Below are positions 7,164-15,802 of a stretch of 49,810 bases of DNA, piece by piece (positions within the stretch are counted from its first letter, which is position 1; each line of letters starts with the position of its first letter). Origin of the DNA: Acetobacteraceae bacterium (GTDB taxonomy: Bacteria > Pseudomonadota > Alphaproteobacteria > Zavarziniales > Zavarziniaceae); NCBI GenBank assembly GCA_947379865.1, contig CANCOY010000008.1:1-49810 (forward strand). The letters are read 5' to 3'. A program made the translations under genes and the position numbers. The notes under the pieces were generated by a model, which worked only from the letters and a program-made list of their open reading frames with translations, was not told the DNA's origin and ran no database searches.

Positions 7164-8417
7164 ATGGCCAAATCAGCCTTCATCGAACGCGTCGTTGCAC
7201 GCCAGTACATGCATCAGTGCACCGACCTTGAAGGGCTCGATGCGCTTGCAGCCGCAGGCCCGGTGCCCGCCTATGTGGGATATGACGCCACGGGGCCAAG
7301 CCTGCACGTTGGCCATCTGCTCTCCATCATGATGCTGCGCACGCTTCAGCGCACCGGCCACAAGCCCATCGTGCTCATGGGCGGGGGCACCACCAAGGTG
7401 GGCGATCCCTCGGGCAAGGACGAAGCCCGCAAGATGCTGACGGTGGAACAGGTCCAGGCCAATCTCGATTCGATCAAGAAGAGCTTTTCCAACTATCTCA
7501 CCTTTGGCGACGGCCCCACCGACGCGGTGATGGTCAACAATGCCGACTGGCTTGACCAGCTGCAGTACATCGACTTCCTGCGCGACTATGGCCGGCATTT
7601 CTCGGTCAACCGCATGCTGAGCCAGGATAGCGTGCGCATGCGCCTGGAGCGCGAGCAGCCGCTCTCCTTCCTTGAGTTCAACTACATGGTCCTGCAGGCC
7701 TATGACTTCATGGAGCTGGCCCGACGCCAGGGGTGCCGCCTGCAGATGGGCGGCTCCGACCAGTGGGGCAACATCATCCAGGGGGTGGAGCTGGGCCGCC
7801 GCGCCAGTGGCGCAGAACTGTTTGGCCTGACCTGCCCGCTGATCACCACCTCCTCCGGGGCCAAGATGGGCAAGACCGCCCAGGGTGCCGTCTGGCTGAA
7901 CGCCGACATGCTGAGCCCCTATGACTTCTGGCAGTTCTGGCGCAATACCGAGGACGCGGACGTCGGACGGTTCCTGCGCCTGTTCACTGATCTGCCGCTG
8001 GATGAAATCGCCCGCCTCGAGGCCCTGCAGGGCTCTGAGATCAACGAGGCCAAGAAGATCCTGGCCAACGAGGCCACCAGCCTTGCCCATGGGGCGGATG
8101 CGGCGACGGCGGCCTCGGAGACCGCCCGCCTTACCTTTGAACAGGGCACGGCGGGCGACGCCCTGCCACAGATTGATGTTCCGCAGGCTGACCTTGGCCG
8201 CGGCCTTCCGGTTTATGAACTCTTTGTGCGGGCAGGCCTGGCGACCTCGAATGGCGAGGCCCGCCGGCTGATCAAGCAGGGTGGCGCCCGCCTTAATGAC
8301 CAGGCCGTAACCGACGAACAGGCATCCGTCACCCTCGACGCCCTAAACAGCGAGGGCGTGATCAAGCTGTCAGCTGGCAAGAAGCGGCACGCCCTGGTCC
8401 GCCCGGCCCAGACCTAG
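7164..8417 (+). CDS. tyrS: Tyrosine--tRNA ligase
   Basis: TyrS charges tRNA-Tyr. The 417-residue protein is a normal-length bacterial TyrRS: class I nucleotide-binding domain with HVGH at residues 48-51 (HIGH motif), the tyrosine-binding stretch GGSDQWGNIIQG, a KMGKT version of the KMSKS loop near residue 234, and a C-terminal S4 RNA-binding domain (LPVYELFVRAGLATSNGEARRLIKQGG, about 345-410). Start ATG 7164 gives MAKSAFIERVVARQYMHQCTD, typical of alphaproteobacterial TyrRS. It is divergent from the monooxygenase unit and converges with the AsmA-like gene; the two stop codons overlap within CTAG at 8414-8417. Confidence 0.97.
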   Translation: MAKSAFIERVVARQYMHQCTDLEGLDALAAAGPVPAYVGYDATGPSLHVGHLLSIMMLRTLQRTGHKPIVLMGGGTTKVGDPSGKDEARKMLTVEQVQANLDSIKKSFSNYLTFGDGPTDAVMVNNADWLDQLQYIDFLRDYGRHFSVNRMLSQDSVRMRLEREQPLSFLEFNYMVLQAYDFMELARRQGCRLQMGGSDQWGNIIQGVELGRRASGAELFGLTCPLITTSSGAKMGKTAQGAVWLNADMLSPYDFWQFWRNTEDADVGRFLRLFTDLPLDEIARLEALQGSEINEAKKILANEATSLAHGADAATAASETARLTFEQGTAGDALPQIDVPQADLGRGLPVYELFVRAGLATSNGEARRLIKQGGARLNDQAVTDEQASVTLDALNSEGVIKLSAGKKRHALVRPAQT

Positions 8418-11400
8418 GGCTGGGGCGCCGGTGGCGTAACCGGTAGCGACGGCCCGCCTGTGGCAGGCGGGGTGCGGGCGGCCGCATTGGTTCCGTCCAG
8501 AACACCCATGATTTCACGCAGAATGCCCGGCGCCAGCGCCGACAGCGGATTGACGCTGATGGCGGGATCCCCCATTGGCCCCACCAAGGTAAAATTGAGA
8601 GCAAACACGCCCTCACCCACACCCCCGGTCAGCAGGCGTCCGATGAGGGGCAAGCTGCCCAGAACGGAATTAAGGGTATAGGCAGGCACGATGGTGCCAG
8701 CCAGGCTCAAGGTTTCGTGGCGACGGTCGATAGACCCGTCTGCCGTTACACCCAGCGCCGGGCCAAAGGCGCGTGCCTTGAACATCCGCAGGATATCGCC
8801 TTCCTGGACGAAGGGCATCTGCAACCGCTCGAACCAGATGCCGTCCCCCTGAAGGGTATCCGAGATGCCGGTGAGTGAGCCAAGGGTAAGGATTCTGGCC
8901 AGCACCGGCGCCTTGCGCAGGCGGAACCCCTCGATCACAAGATCGCCTTCGGCCCGCATCAGGGGCCGCGTATCGTCGATGCTGGAGCGGACATCAAGAC
9001 GGCCACCCTCGGCATTGTCATAGACGCCCAGAAGCCGGATCAGGGCTGCCGCATCATTGGTCCGCGCACTCAACTCGCGTCCGCCAACCTTTTGGTTGAT
9101 GCGGACTGTAAGTTGCTCACCGCTGGCAAAGCGCCCATCAAGGGAAGCTGACTGGTACTTGTTGTTGCGCGTTTCCAGCGTGGCTGAAACACCGTCAAGG
9201 GTTACACCACGACGAAGTGCCAGGCGTTGCAGGGTTCCGGTTATCGACAGATCAGGCAATTGATCGTCGCCGGGAGGCTTGCGCGCCTCCGCCTCCTGCC
9301 AGGGACCCAGATCAAGGGTGTTACCCGATACATGGAGGGTCCATGGCTTGCCGGCGCCATGTTCGAGATCAAGGGCAGCGTCATTGGCCCCAATCCGCGC
9401 CCGGTCGAATTTGACACGCGCCAGATTACCATCCTGATCCAGATCAAACCGCCCGGCAATGTCGAGGGCGTCAGCCTTGGCAACGACACGCTCAAAGCCG
9501 ACCGTGCCATCGCGGCGCGGCATCATGACCATGTCCAGACGGGCTGGCAGGCCGCGTGCCTTTGTCCAGCCTGCAATGGCCAGATCGATGGCTGCCGGAC
9601 CAAGGTCCGCGCCAATCTCGATGCTGGAGATCGACGGCCCATTGCCGATGAGGCGCAGGGTTGCCGGAAAAGTGCCCGTGATGCGTTCAGCCTCGGGAAG
9701 GAGCAGGCGTTTCCGCGCGGCCTCACTGAGATCGGCGCCGATGTCGAGGGTCGTACCCGGCTTGTTGCGACCAGGCTCAAACACCTCCCGCCAGTCCAGC
9801 CGCGCCGGGATACCGCCAATATCCGCCGTCCCCGTGGCCCTCAGGCCCTTCTGGTCGACCTTGACGGCAAGATCCCCTGCTGAAATGGGCAGGTCGCGCC
9901 AGAGCGGCGGCATGCCAAAGCCCTTTAGGCTGGCGTCGACTTCAAAGGTGACCGCCTCCAGCGGCACGTCGTCCAGAAGCGGCAGGCGGAAGTGCAGTCG
10001 CCCTGCAACCTTGCCAGACAGCAAGGCGGGCTTGATGTCGTATCGGCTGGGATAGCCGAGCGGCGCACGGTCAAGTAGCCCGGCCACTGCCGTCGCCGGC
10101 CCCTGGACAGAGAGTTCAATGTCGCCGATCTGGTCCACGGCGGCGAACTCAGTAATGCGAACCATCCCTTTTGAGACATCAAGTTTGCCGAGCGGCCCAA
10201 GATCTGCCGTGCCCGTGTCCACCTGCATGTCCATTTGCGCATGGTCCACGCGCCCACTGCCGCGCGTGCCCTTCAGGATTGGCAGATCGCCAAGGTAGTG
10301 GACATCCAGGTCCTCGAACCCAAAGGTCAGCACAAACGCGCCCGCAGGTGTGGGCGTGGCATCAAGCGCGCCAGGTGCCGCCTTCAGGTCAATTGCGGCC
10401 CCGGTCACCCGCCCGTTCGAGAGGTTTTCCGAAACCCAGGTTCGACCACCAGGCGCAACACCGCGCGGCCAGAGCGTGATGAAGGTTGCGGTGTCCACTG
10501 CACCAAGATCGAGATGCCCCTCAACCCCAACCCCTGTCACGCCATAATCAAACGCAAGCGTGCCCCCAAGACTGGCGCCCCGGGCAACAAGATCAATACG
10601 GTCGAGCGTCGCCCGCGACGCCCCGAAATCGACGGAGCCACGCGCGGCCAAGCGGCTGATGGGCAGCGGTTCCGGATAGCGGTCTGGCAGGGTGAGGACG
10701 CCGTCAGCGCCGGACAGATCGAAGGTCATCCTGCGGTCGCCGGTGGCCGCGCTGAATTCGACAGATGCCGTGCCCGAGAGGGGAACACCAAAGGCGGCGA
10801 GGGAGGCGAGGGCCGGGTCGAGATCCCCGAATGCCGCCGGCAGGAGATTTTTCAGCCGGACATTGAGGAAGGCCCGCTGGGCGGCCGCATCAAACCGGCC
10901 GCTGCCCATGACATTTGTATGTGCTCCCGCCACTTCAAGCGGCAGGTCAAATCCCCCCATGATGCCGGAAGCATCACGCACCAGGGTGATATCGGCCCCT
11001 GGCGCCCGCCAGGTCTTGCCGCTGACTGCGTCCGCGATCACCAGCTTGGCATCGGTGATGGCCAGGCGGGTCATATAGGCTGCTGCCCCATCGGTCCCAT
11101 CAGAACCCAGCAGATCGGCGACAATGCTGTCGATCAGGCCGCGCCCGGGGACTGGTTCTGCCAGCAGGGTCTTGGCGGTATCAGCCTCTTCCGCCCCAAT
11201 ACCCAGGGCAATGCGCCCGTCGGCGGTTCGGGCCAGAATGGCATCCGGATGGCGCAACTCGACGGACGTCGGCGCCAGCGTGCCCAGCAACAGGGCCCGC
11301 ACACTTAGCCCGACGGCAGCCGCAGGTATGGTTGCAACGATCCCACCGGAGGTGTCACGTGCCACGACATCCGTCACCTCGATGTCGAGGGACTCCTCAA

Positions 11401-11608
11401 ATCCGCCCCAGATAAGGCGGGTGCCGCCGACCTCAACCCGATATTCGGGAACAATATCGGCCAGCGCCTGCTGGACATAGGGGGTCATGAAGTCGAGAGA
11501 CAACGGGCCCTGAGACAGCCGCACCCCAAGGGCTCCAGCCGCGAGCGCAAGCGCGGCCAGCAATCCCCCGATCAGGTGGGCAAGGATACGGGAAGAGCGA
11601 CGGACCAA
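8414..11608 (-). CDS. AsmA/YhdP-like large envelope protein (DUF3971 type)
   Basis: A 1,064-residue protein with one N-terminal membrane anchor (about residues 8-30, LAHLIGGLLAALALAAGALGV) followed by a long, mostly beta-strand periplasmic region. The C-terminal part (LQGDGIWFERLQMPF, ADGSIDRRHETLSLAGTIVP, NFTLVGPMGDPAISVNPLS) matches the AsmA-like C-terminal module of the YhdP/TamB group, which are proposed to bridge inner and outer membranes for phospholipid transfer. Function in this organism is inferred. The start is TTG at 11608; there is no ATG or GTG nearby in frame, and starting later at residue 41 would remove the membrane anchor. It is divergent from glnE with 75 bases between the starts. 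Confidence 0.85.
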   Translation of the reverse strand: MVRRSSRILAHLIGGLLAALALAAGALGVRLSQGPLSLDFMTPYVQQALADIVPEYRVEVGGTRLIWGGFEESLDIEVTDVVARDTSGGIVATIPAAAVGLSVRALLLGTLAPTSVELRHPDAILARTADGRIALGIGAEEADTAKTLLAEPVPGRGLIDSIVADLLGSDGTDGAAAYMTRLAITDAKLVIADAVSGKTWRAPGADITLVRDASGIMGGFDLPLEVAGAHTNVMGSGRFDAAAQRAFLNVRLKNLLPAAFGDLDPALASLAAFGVPLSGTASVEFSAATGDRRMTFDLSGADGVLTLPDRYPEPLPISRLAARGSVDFGASRATLDRIDLVARGASLGGTLAFDYGVTGVGVEGHLDLGAVDTATFITLWPRGVAPGGRTWVSENLSNGRVTGAAIDLKAAPGALDATPTPAGAFVLTFGFEDLDVHYLGDLPILKGTRGSGRVDHAQMDMQVDTGTADLGPLGKLDVSKGMVRITEFAAVDQIGDIELSVQGPATAVAGLLDRAPLGYPSRYDIKPALLSGKVAGRLHFRLPLLDDVPLEAVTFEVDASLKGFGMPPLWRDLPISAGDLAVKVDQKGLRATGTADIGGIPARLDWREVFEPGRNKPGTTLDIGADLSEAARKRLLLPEAERITGTFPATLRLIGNGPSISSIEIGADLGPAAIDLAIAGWTKARGLPARLDMVMMPRRDGTVGFERVVAKADALDIAGRFDLDQDGNLARVKFDRARIGANDAALDLEHGAGKPWTLHVSGNTLDLGPWQEAEARKPPGDDQLPDLSITGTLQRLALRRGVTLDGVSATLETRNNKYQSASLDGRFASGEQLTVRINQKVGGRELSARTNDAAALIRLLGVYDNAEGGRLDVRSSIDDTRPLMRAEGDLVIEGFRLRKAPVLARILTLGSLTGISDTLQGDGIWFERLQMPFVQEGDILRMFKARAFGPALGVTADGSIDRRHETLSLAGTIVPAYTLNSVLGSLPLIGRLLTGGVGEGVFALNFTLVGPMGDPAISVNPLSALAPGILREIMGVLDGTNAAARTPPATGGPSLPVTPPAPQP

Positions 11609-11683
11609 TTGCGAACAACCTCAGAGACGGATTCACTGCTAATAGACCTAAACCCAGTGTCGCACGATGGGGGGAGGCCACAA

Positions 11684-14659
11684 ATGCAGCACCTGTCTTT
11701 TCTTTCAGCCTTCGGCCCCTTCCCCAAGGCCTATGATCCGGATGCTGCCCGGCGGGGTCTGGATGCCTGGGCAGATCCAGCGGGCCCGGTGCCTGACGAG
11801 TTCCGGCCGCTGGCAACCGATCCCAGCGTGCGCGGCCTTTTGTGCGCCCTTTTCGGCAACAGCCCCTTTCTGGGCGACCTCGCCATCCGCGAGGCCGCTT
11901 GGCTGGCGCGGCTGATCCAGGATGGTCCCGAGGTTGCCCTGGCTGGCGCACGTGAGGCCATGGATGGCGCAGGCTTTGCCAGGCTTGACGAGGCAACGGC
12001 CATGCAGCGGTTGCGGGTGGCGCGCCGTCGCGTGGCTCTGATTGTTGGGGCCGCCGACATCGCGGGCATCTGGCCCCTCGGGAAGGTCATCGCGGCCCTC
12101 TCGGACTTTGCAGAAGACGCGATCGGGGCCGCAGTCCGCCATCTTCTGGGCGAGGCGGTGCGGCGTGGCGAACTGCCGGCTGGCGACCCCGCCTGTCCTG
12201 AACAGGGTTCGGGTTACATCGTGCTGGGCATGGGCAAGCTCGGCGGGCGGGAACTCAACTACTCATCCGATGTCGACCTGATCGTGCTGTTCGACAGCCA
12301 GGCCACCTCCTATTGCGGCAGGCGTTCCCCTGAGGATTTCTTTGTCCGGGTAACCCGCGCCCTGGTGAAGCTTCTGCAGGAGCGCACGGCAGACGGCTAT
12401 GTCTTCCGTACCGACCTGCGTTTGCGGCCGGATCCCGGCGCCACGCCCGTTGCCCTGTCTGTCGATGCAGCAGAAGTCTATTACCAGACCATCGGCCAGA
12501 ACTGGGAGCGCCAGGCCCTGATAAAGGCCCGCCCCGTGGCAGGAGACCCGACCGCAGGGGCAGGCTTCCTGTCGCGGATCAGGCCCTTTGTATGGCGCCG
12601 GAATCTCGACTTCGCTGCCATTGCCGACATTCAGGCCATGAAGGCAAAAATCCACGCCCACCATGGCTTTGCCGGCATCTCGGCGCGGGGCCATGATGTG
12701 AAGCTTGGCCTCGGCGGCATCCGCGAAGTCGAATTCTTTGTGCAGCTTCAACAATTGATTGCCGGCGGCCGCGATCCGGCCCTGCGCGACCCCACAACCC
12801 TCGGCATGCTTGACGCCCTGGTGATTGCCGGCACCCTGACCGCCGAAGAATGCGGCACGCTTGCCGACGCCTATCACTATCTGCGGCGGGTTGAGCATCG
12901 CCTTCAGATGATTGCCGACGAACAGACCCATACTGTCCCAGACGACGAGGCCGGGTTTGCCCGGGTGGCGACATTCCTTGGTTACCAGAGCGCGGAACAC
13001 TTTGCCGCCGAGCTTCTGCATCATCTTGAACAGGTGCACACCCGCTTCATGAAGCTGTTCGGCGCCACAGAGGATGATGCAGCCCCCAGCCTGCCCGACG
13101 ATCCCGAGGCGTTGGCGGAAGCACTTTCAGGGTTCGGCTTCGGGGATGGTCGACGGGCAGCCGAAATCATTGATGCCTGGCACAAGCGGCGTTACCGGGC
13201 CCTCCGGACCGAGCGGGCCATTCACCTGCTTGACCGCCTGGTGCCACAGATCCTGCGGGAACTGGCCGAGACCAACGCCCCTGATGATGCCCTGATGCGT
13301 TTCGACAACTTCCTGGGGGCCCAGCCGGCGGGCGTGCCCCTGCTCTCGCTTCTTGATGCCAATCCCTGGCTGCTCAACCTGATTGCGGAGATCATGGGCA
13401 GCGCCCCCGCCCTTGCGGAAACGCTCACCCGCCGGCCCGTGCTGCTGGATGGCGTTCTGTCGCGGGACTTTCATGCGCCCCTGCCCGCCCGGGAGCAATT
13501 GGAAGCACAACTGGAGATCCAGTTGGACCGGGCGCCAGACATGCAGGACATGCTGGATGCCGCACGGATCTGGGTTGCCGAACGCAAATTCCAGGTGGGC
13601 GTGCAGATGCTGCGCCGGGTCCTTGATGCGGATCAGGCAGGTGATGCCTTGTCCGACATCGCCGACGCCACCGTGCGCGCCTTGCTGCCCCGGGTTGAGG
13701 CTGCCTTTGCCGTGTTGCACGGGCGCCCGGCCGATGGGGGGCTGGTGGTGATTGCCATGGGGCGCCTTGGTGCCCGCGCCCTGACCCCGACCTCGGACCT
13801 CGACCTGATCTTTGTCTATGAGTCCGAGGATGATCTCGCGCCGACTATTGGCGCCACACGGCCGCTGGCGGTGGCAACCTGGTATGCCCGTCTGTCCCAG
13901 CGCCTGATCACCGCCCTGACGGCGCTCACCGGGGAAGGCCGGCTTTATGAAGTAGACATGAGGCTGCGCCCGTCAGGCTCGAAGGGACCAATTGCGGTCA
14001 GCCGCTCCGGCTTCGCTGCCTATCAGAAAACAGAAGCCTGGACGTGGGAGCAGATGGCCCTGACCCGTGCCCGCGTGATCGCTGGCGCGCCCGATATTGC
14101 CCGCCGGGTGGGCGCGGTAATCCTTCAGGCGCTTTGCCGCCGGCGCGACCCGGAGGCTGTGCGCCGCGACGTCGCCGACATGCGCGCCCGGCTGGAAAAG
14201 GAGTTCGGCAGCACCGACCCCTGGGCAATCAAGATGGCGCCAGGCGGCATGGTCGACCTGGAATTCATCGCCCAGTGGCTCATTCTCGTCCACGCCCATG
14301 ACCATCCTGAGATGGTCGAACGTGACATTGCCAAGGTTTTCAGGCAGGCCGGCGCCTTGGGGCTGCTTGCGCAGAGTGATGCGCAATTCCTGGCGGAAGC
14401 CGCACGCACCGAACGCCAGATCATGACCCAGGTTCGTCTTCTTGCCGGCCGGGACGGCGGTCTTGGCGAGGCGCCACAAAGCCTGAGGCAGTCCATCGTG
14501 CGGGCCCTGGGGGCACGCGACTTCGCGACGCTGTCGGCCGAACTGATTTCCGTTGAAGCAGGGGTGCGGCGCCAATACATACGTCTGGTCGGAACGGCGC
14601 CTGACGGGCACAATCAGATTGTCGCCAGCAATACACGGTCGGCTGAGGAGGGCGCATGA
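11684..14659 (+). CDS. glnE: Bifunctional glutamine synthetase adenylyltransferase/deadenylase
   Basis: GlnE adds and removes AMP on glutamine synthetase in response to PII and glutamine. The 991-residue protein has both nucleotidyltransferase halves. The N-terminal deadenylylation site reads GMGKLGGRELNYSSDVDLIVLF (near residue 182, split here by no gap). The C-terminal adenylylation site reads AMGRLGARALTPTSDLDLIF (near residue 690). The catalytic SDxDLI aspartates are intact in both, but the second loop has R, A and A where MGKLGGRE is usual. Each half has its helical bundle (FVWRRNLDFAAIADIQAMK; GGMVDLEFIAQWL). ATG 11684 with GGGAGG upstream; an in-frame upstream extension overlaps the divergent promoter region. 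It is coupled to bcp by an ATGA overlap. With ntrBC in the window, two layers of nitrogen control are represented. Confidence 0.95.
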   Translation: MQHLSFLSAFGPFPKAYDPDAARRGLDAWADPAGPVPDEFRPLATDPSVRGLLCALFGNSPFLGDLAIREAAWLARLIQDGPEVALAGAREAMDGAGFARLDEATAMQRLRVARRRVALIVGAADIAGIWPLGKVIAALSDFAEDAIGAAVRHLLGEAVRRGELPAGDPACPEQGSGYIVLGMGKLGGRELNYSSDVDLIVLFDSQATSYCGRRSPEDFFVRVTRALVKLLQERTADGYVFRTDLRLRPDPGATPVALSVDAAEVYYQTIGQNWERQALIKARPVAGDPTAGAGFLSRIRPFVWRRNLDFAAIADIQAMKAKIHAHHGFAGISARGHDVKLGLGGIREVEFFVQLQQLIAGGRDPALRDPTTLGMLDALVIAGTLTAEECGTLADAYHYLRRVEHRLQMIADEQTHTVPDDEAGFARVATFLGYQSAEHFAAELLHHLEQVHTRFMKLFGATEDDAAPSLPDDPEALAEALSGFGFGDGRRAAEIIDAWHKRRYRALRTERAIHLLDRLVPQILRELAETNAPDDALMRFDNFLGAQPAGVPLLSLLDANPWLLNLIAEIMGSAPALAETLTRRPVLLDGVLSRDFHAPLPAREQLEAQLEIQLDRAPDMQDMLDAARIWVAERKFQVGVQMLRRVLDADQAGDALSDIADATVRALLPRVEAAFAVLHGRPADGGLVVIAMGRLGARALTPTSDLDLIFVYESEDDLAPTIGATRPLAVATWYARLSQRLITALTALTGEGRLYEVDMRLRPSGSKGPIAVSRSGFAAYQKTEAWTWEQMALTRARVIAGAPDIARRVGAVILQALCRRRDPEAVRRDVADMRARLEKEFGSTDPWAIKMAPGGMVDLEFIAQWLILVHAHDHPEMVERDIAKVFRQAGALGLLAQSDAQFLAEAARTERQIMTQVRLLAGRDGGLGEAPQSLRQSIVRALGARDFATLSAELISVEAGVRRQYIRLVGTAPDGHNQIVASNTRSAEEGA

Positions 14660-15120
14660 TGAGCTTGAAGATTGGGGATGCGGCACCAGATTTTGATCTG
14701 CCCGGCAGTGGCGGCGCCAGGATTGCGCTCAAGGCCCTGAAAGGGCGGAAGGTTGTCCTCTATTTCTACCCCAAGGACGACACGTCGGGCTGCACCAAGG
14801 AGGCCATCGGCTTTTCAGCCCAGAAGGCAAGCTTTGAGGCTGCCGGTGCCACGGTGATCGGCATCTCGAAAGACAGCGTTGCCTCGCACGACAAGTTCAT
14901 CAAGAAGCATGACCTCAGCATTGCCCTCGGGTCCGACGATGAGGGCGCGGCATGTGAGGCCTATGGGGTGTGGGTCGAAAAGAGCATGTACGGCAAGAAG
15001 TACATGGGCATTGAGCGCGCTACCTTCCTGATCGACGCCAAAGGCAAAATCGCCCAGATCTGGCGCAAGGTCTCGGTGACGGGCCACGTGGAGGCCGTGC
15101 TCAAAGAAACCGAGTCATGA
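14656..15120 (+). CDS. bcp: Thioredoxin-dependent peroxiredoxin (BCP/PrxQ)
   Basis: A 154-residue peroxiredoxin that reduces hydroperoxides. The peroxidatic cysteine is Cys46 in YFYPKDDTSGCTKEAIGF. In many BCP proteins a resolving cysteine follows five residues later; here that position (51) is Ile. The only other cysteine is Cys100 in DDEGAACEAYG, so the protein is either a 1-Cys type or resolves through Cys100. Start ATG 14656 overlaps the glnE stop (ATGA) with GGAGG close upstream, indicating translational coupling; a second ATG at 14659 is also possible. The glnE-bcp pairing is common in alphaproteobacteria and is not known to reflect shared function. Confidence 0.93.
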   Translation: MMSLKIGDAAPDFDLPGSGGARIALKALKGRKVVLYFYPKDDTSGCTKEAIGFSAQKASFEAAGATVIGISKDSVASHDKFIKKHDLSIALGSDDEGAACEAYGVWVEKSMYGKKYMGIERATFLIDAKGKIAQIWRKVSVTGHVEAVLKETES

Positions 15121-15242
15121 AGAGCGGGATTCACTCATTATAAGCAATTGAAGCCTAAACTGACGGTCCTAGGCTGATTATGGCGATACGGGATCGTGAT
15201 GGCTTTACGCGCTGGCACCTGGCTTATGACCCATCCGGTGAA

Positions 15243-15262
15243 GCAAACCCAATCGGGTTTGC
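15243..15262. terminator. Hairpin between bcp and the bactofilin gene
   Basis: GCAAACCC-AATC-GGGTTTGC is a perfect 8-bp stem with a 4-base loop, 122 bases after the bcp stop and 70 bases before the bactofilin start. There is no U-run on either strand, so it is a weak candidate as a terminator and could instead be a structured leader element. Confidence 0.35.
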
Positions 15263-15332
15263 GTTGCTGGCGGGCAGGCCTGCTTGTAACCACCCCGCCT
15301 GCGGCTAGCTTGCCAATCGTTGGAGGTGCGTC

Positions 15333-15776
15333 ATGAAAGAGCCAAATGGCGCAACCCCAAAAAATGGCTCGGCCCCGGGCGGCCGGATGTCGGTCATCTC
15401 AAGCGGCACGTCGATGATCGGCAACCTGTGCTCTGATGGCGTGATCCGTATCGACGGGGAAGTTTTTGGCGATGTCTCTGCCAATAGCGTTACCGTTGGT
15501 CAAACTGGCCGGGTCGACGGCACCGTACATGCCAAGGAGGTCATTATCCTGGGCTGCGTGACAGGTTCCATCGACGGAACAGATGTGCACATCGAGAGCA
15601 CCGCAAGGGTGCAGGGCGATGTCAGGCATTCCGTGCTGTCGGTAAAGCCTGGCGCGCAAATCGACGGCCTTTTCGAGCGCGCTCCCTTGCGCCAACACGA
15701 AGCCATGATCAGCGCGGAGTTGAACCTCTCCCGCGCCGCCGCCTCATTCAATCGCTTGGCTCAAAGCATCAACTGA
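15333..15776 (+). CDS. Bactofilin family cytoskeletal protein
   Basis: A 147-residue bactofilin (polymer-forming, DUF583). The core from about residue 20 to 115 is a regular beta-helix repeat: SVISSGTSMIGNLCSDGVIRIDGEVFGDV, VTVGQTGRVDGTVHAKEVIILGCVTGSIDG, ARVQGDVRHSVLSVKPGAQIDG in successive turns. Flanks are short and disordered, with a C-terminal helical tail of about 30 residues. Bactofilins form nucleotide-free filaments at the membrane and localise cell-wall enzymes. ATG 15333 has GGAGG eight bases upstream. No M23 peptidase gene, the frequent bactofilin partner, lies next to it. It converges with prfB and shares the hairpin at 15772-15802. Confidence 0.92.
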   Translation: MKEPNGATPKNGSAPGGRMSVISSGTSMIGNLCSDGVIRIDGEVFGDVSANSVTVGQTGRVDGTVHAKEVIILGCVTGSIDGTDVHIESTARVQGDVRHSVLSVKPGAQIDGLFERAPLRQHEAMISAELNLSRAAASFNRLAQSIN

Positions 15777-15802
15777 CGCTGCCCGGACGGGGCTGCGTCA
15801 GT
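15772..15802. terminator. Hairpin containing both convergent stop codons (bactofilin and prfB)
   Basis: Arms ACTGACGC (15772-15779) and GCGTCAGT (15795-15802) pair perfectly; inside them GCCC (15781-15784) and GGGC (15790-15793) extend the stem after one T-T mismatch, with loop GGACG. The bactofilin stop TGA (15774-15776) lies in the left arm and the prfB stop (15798-15800, minus strand) in the right arm. Its position makes a shared bidirectional terminator likely, although no U-run follows on either side. Confidence 0.55.
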
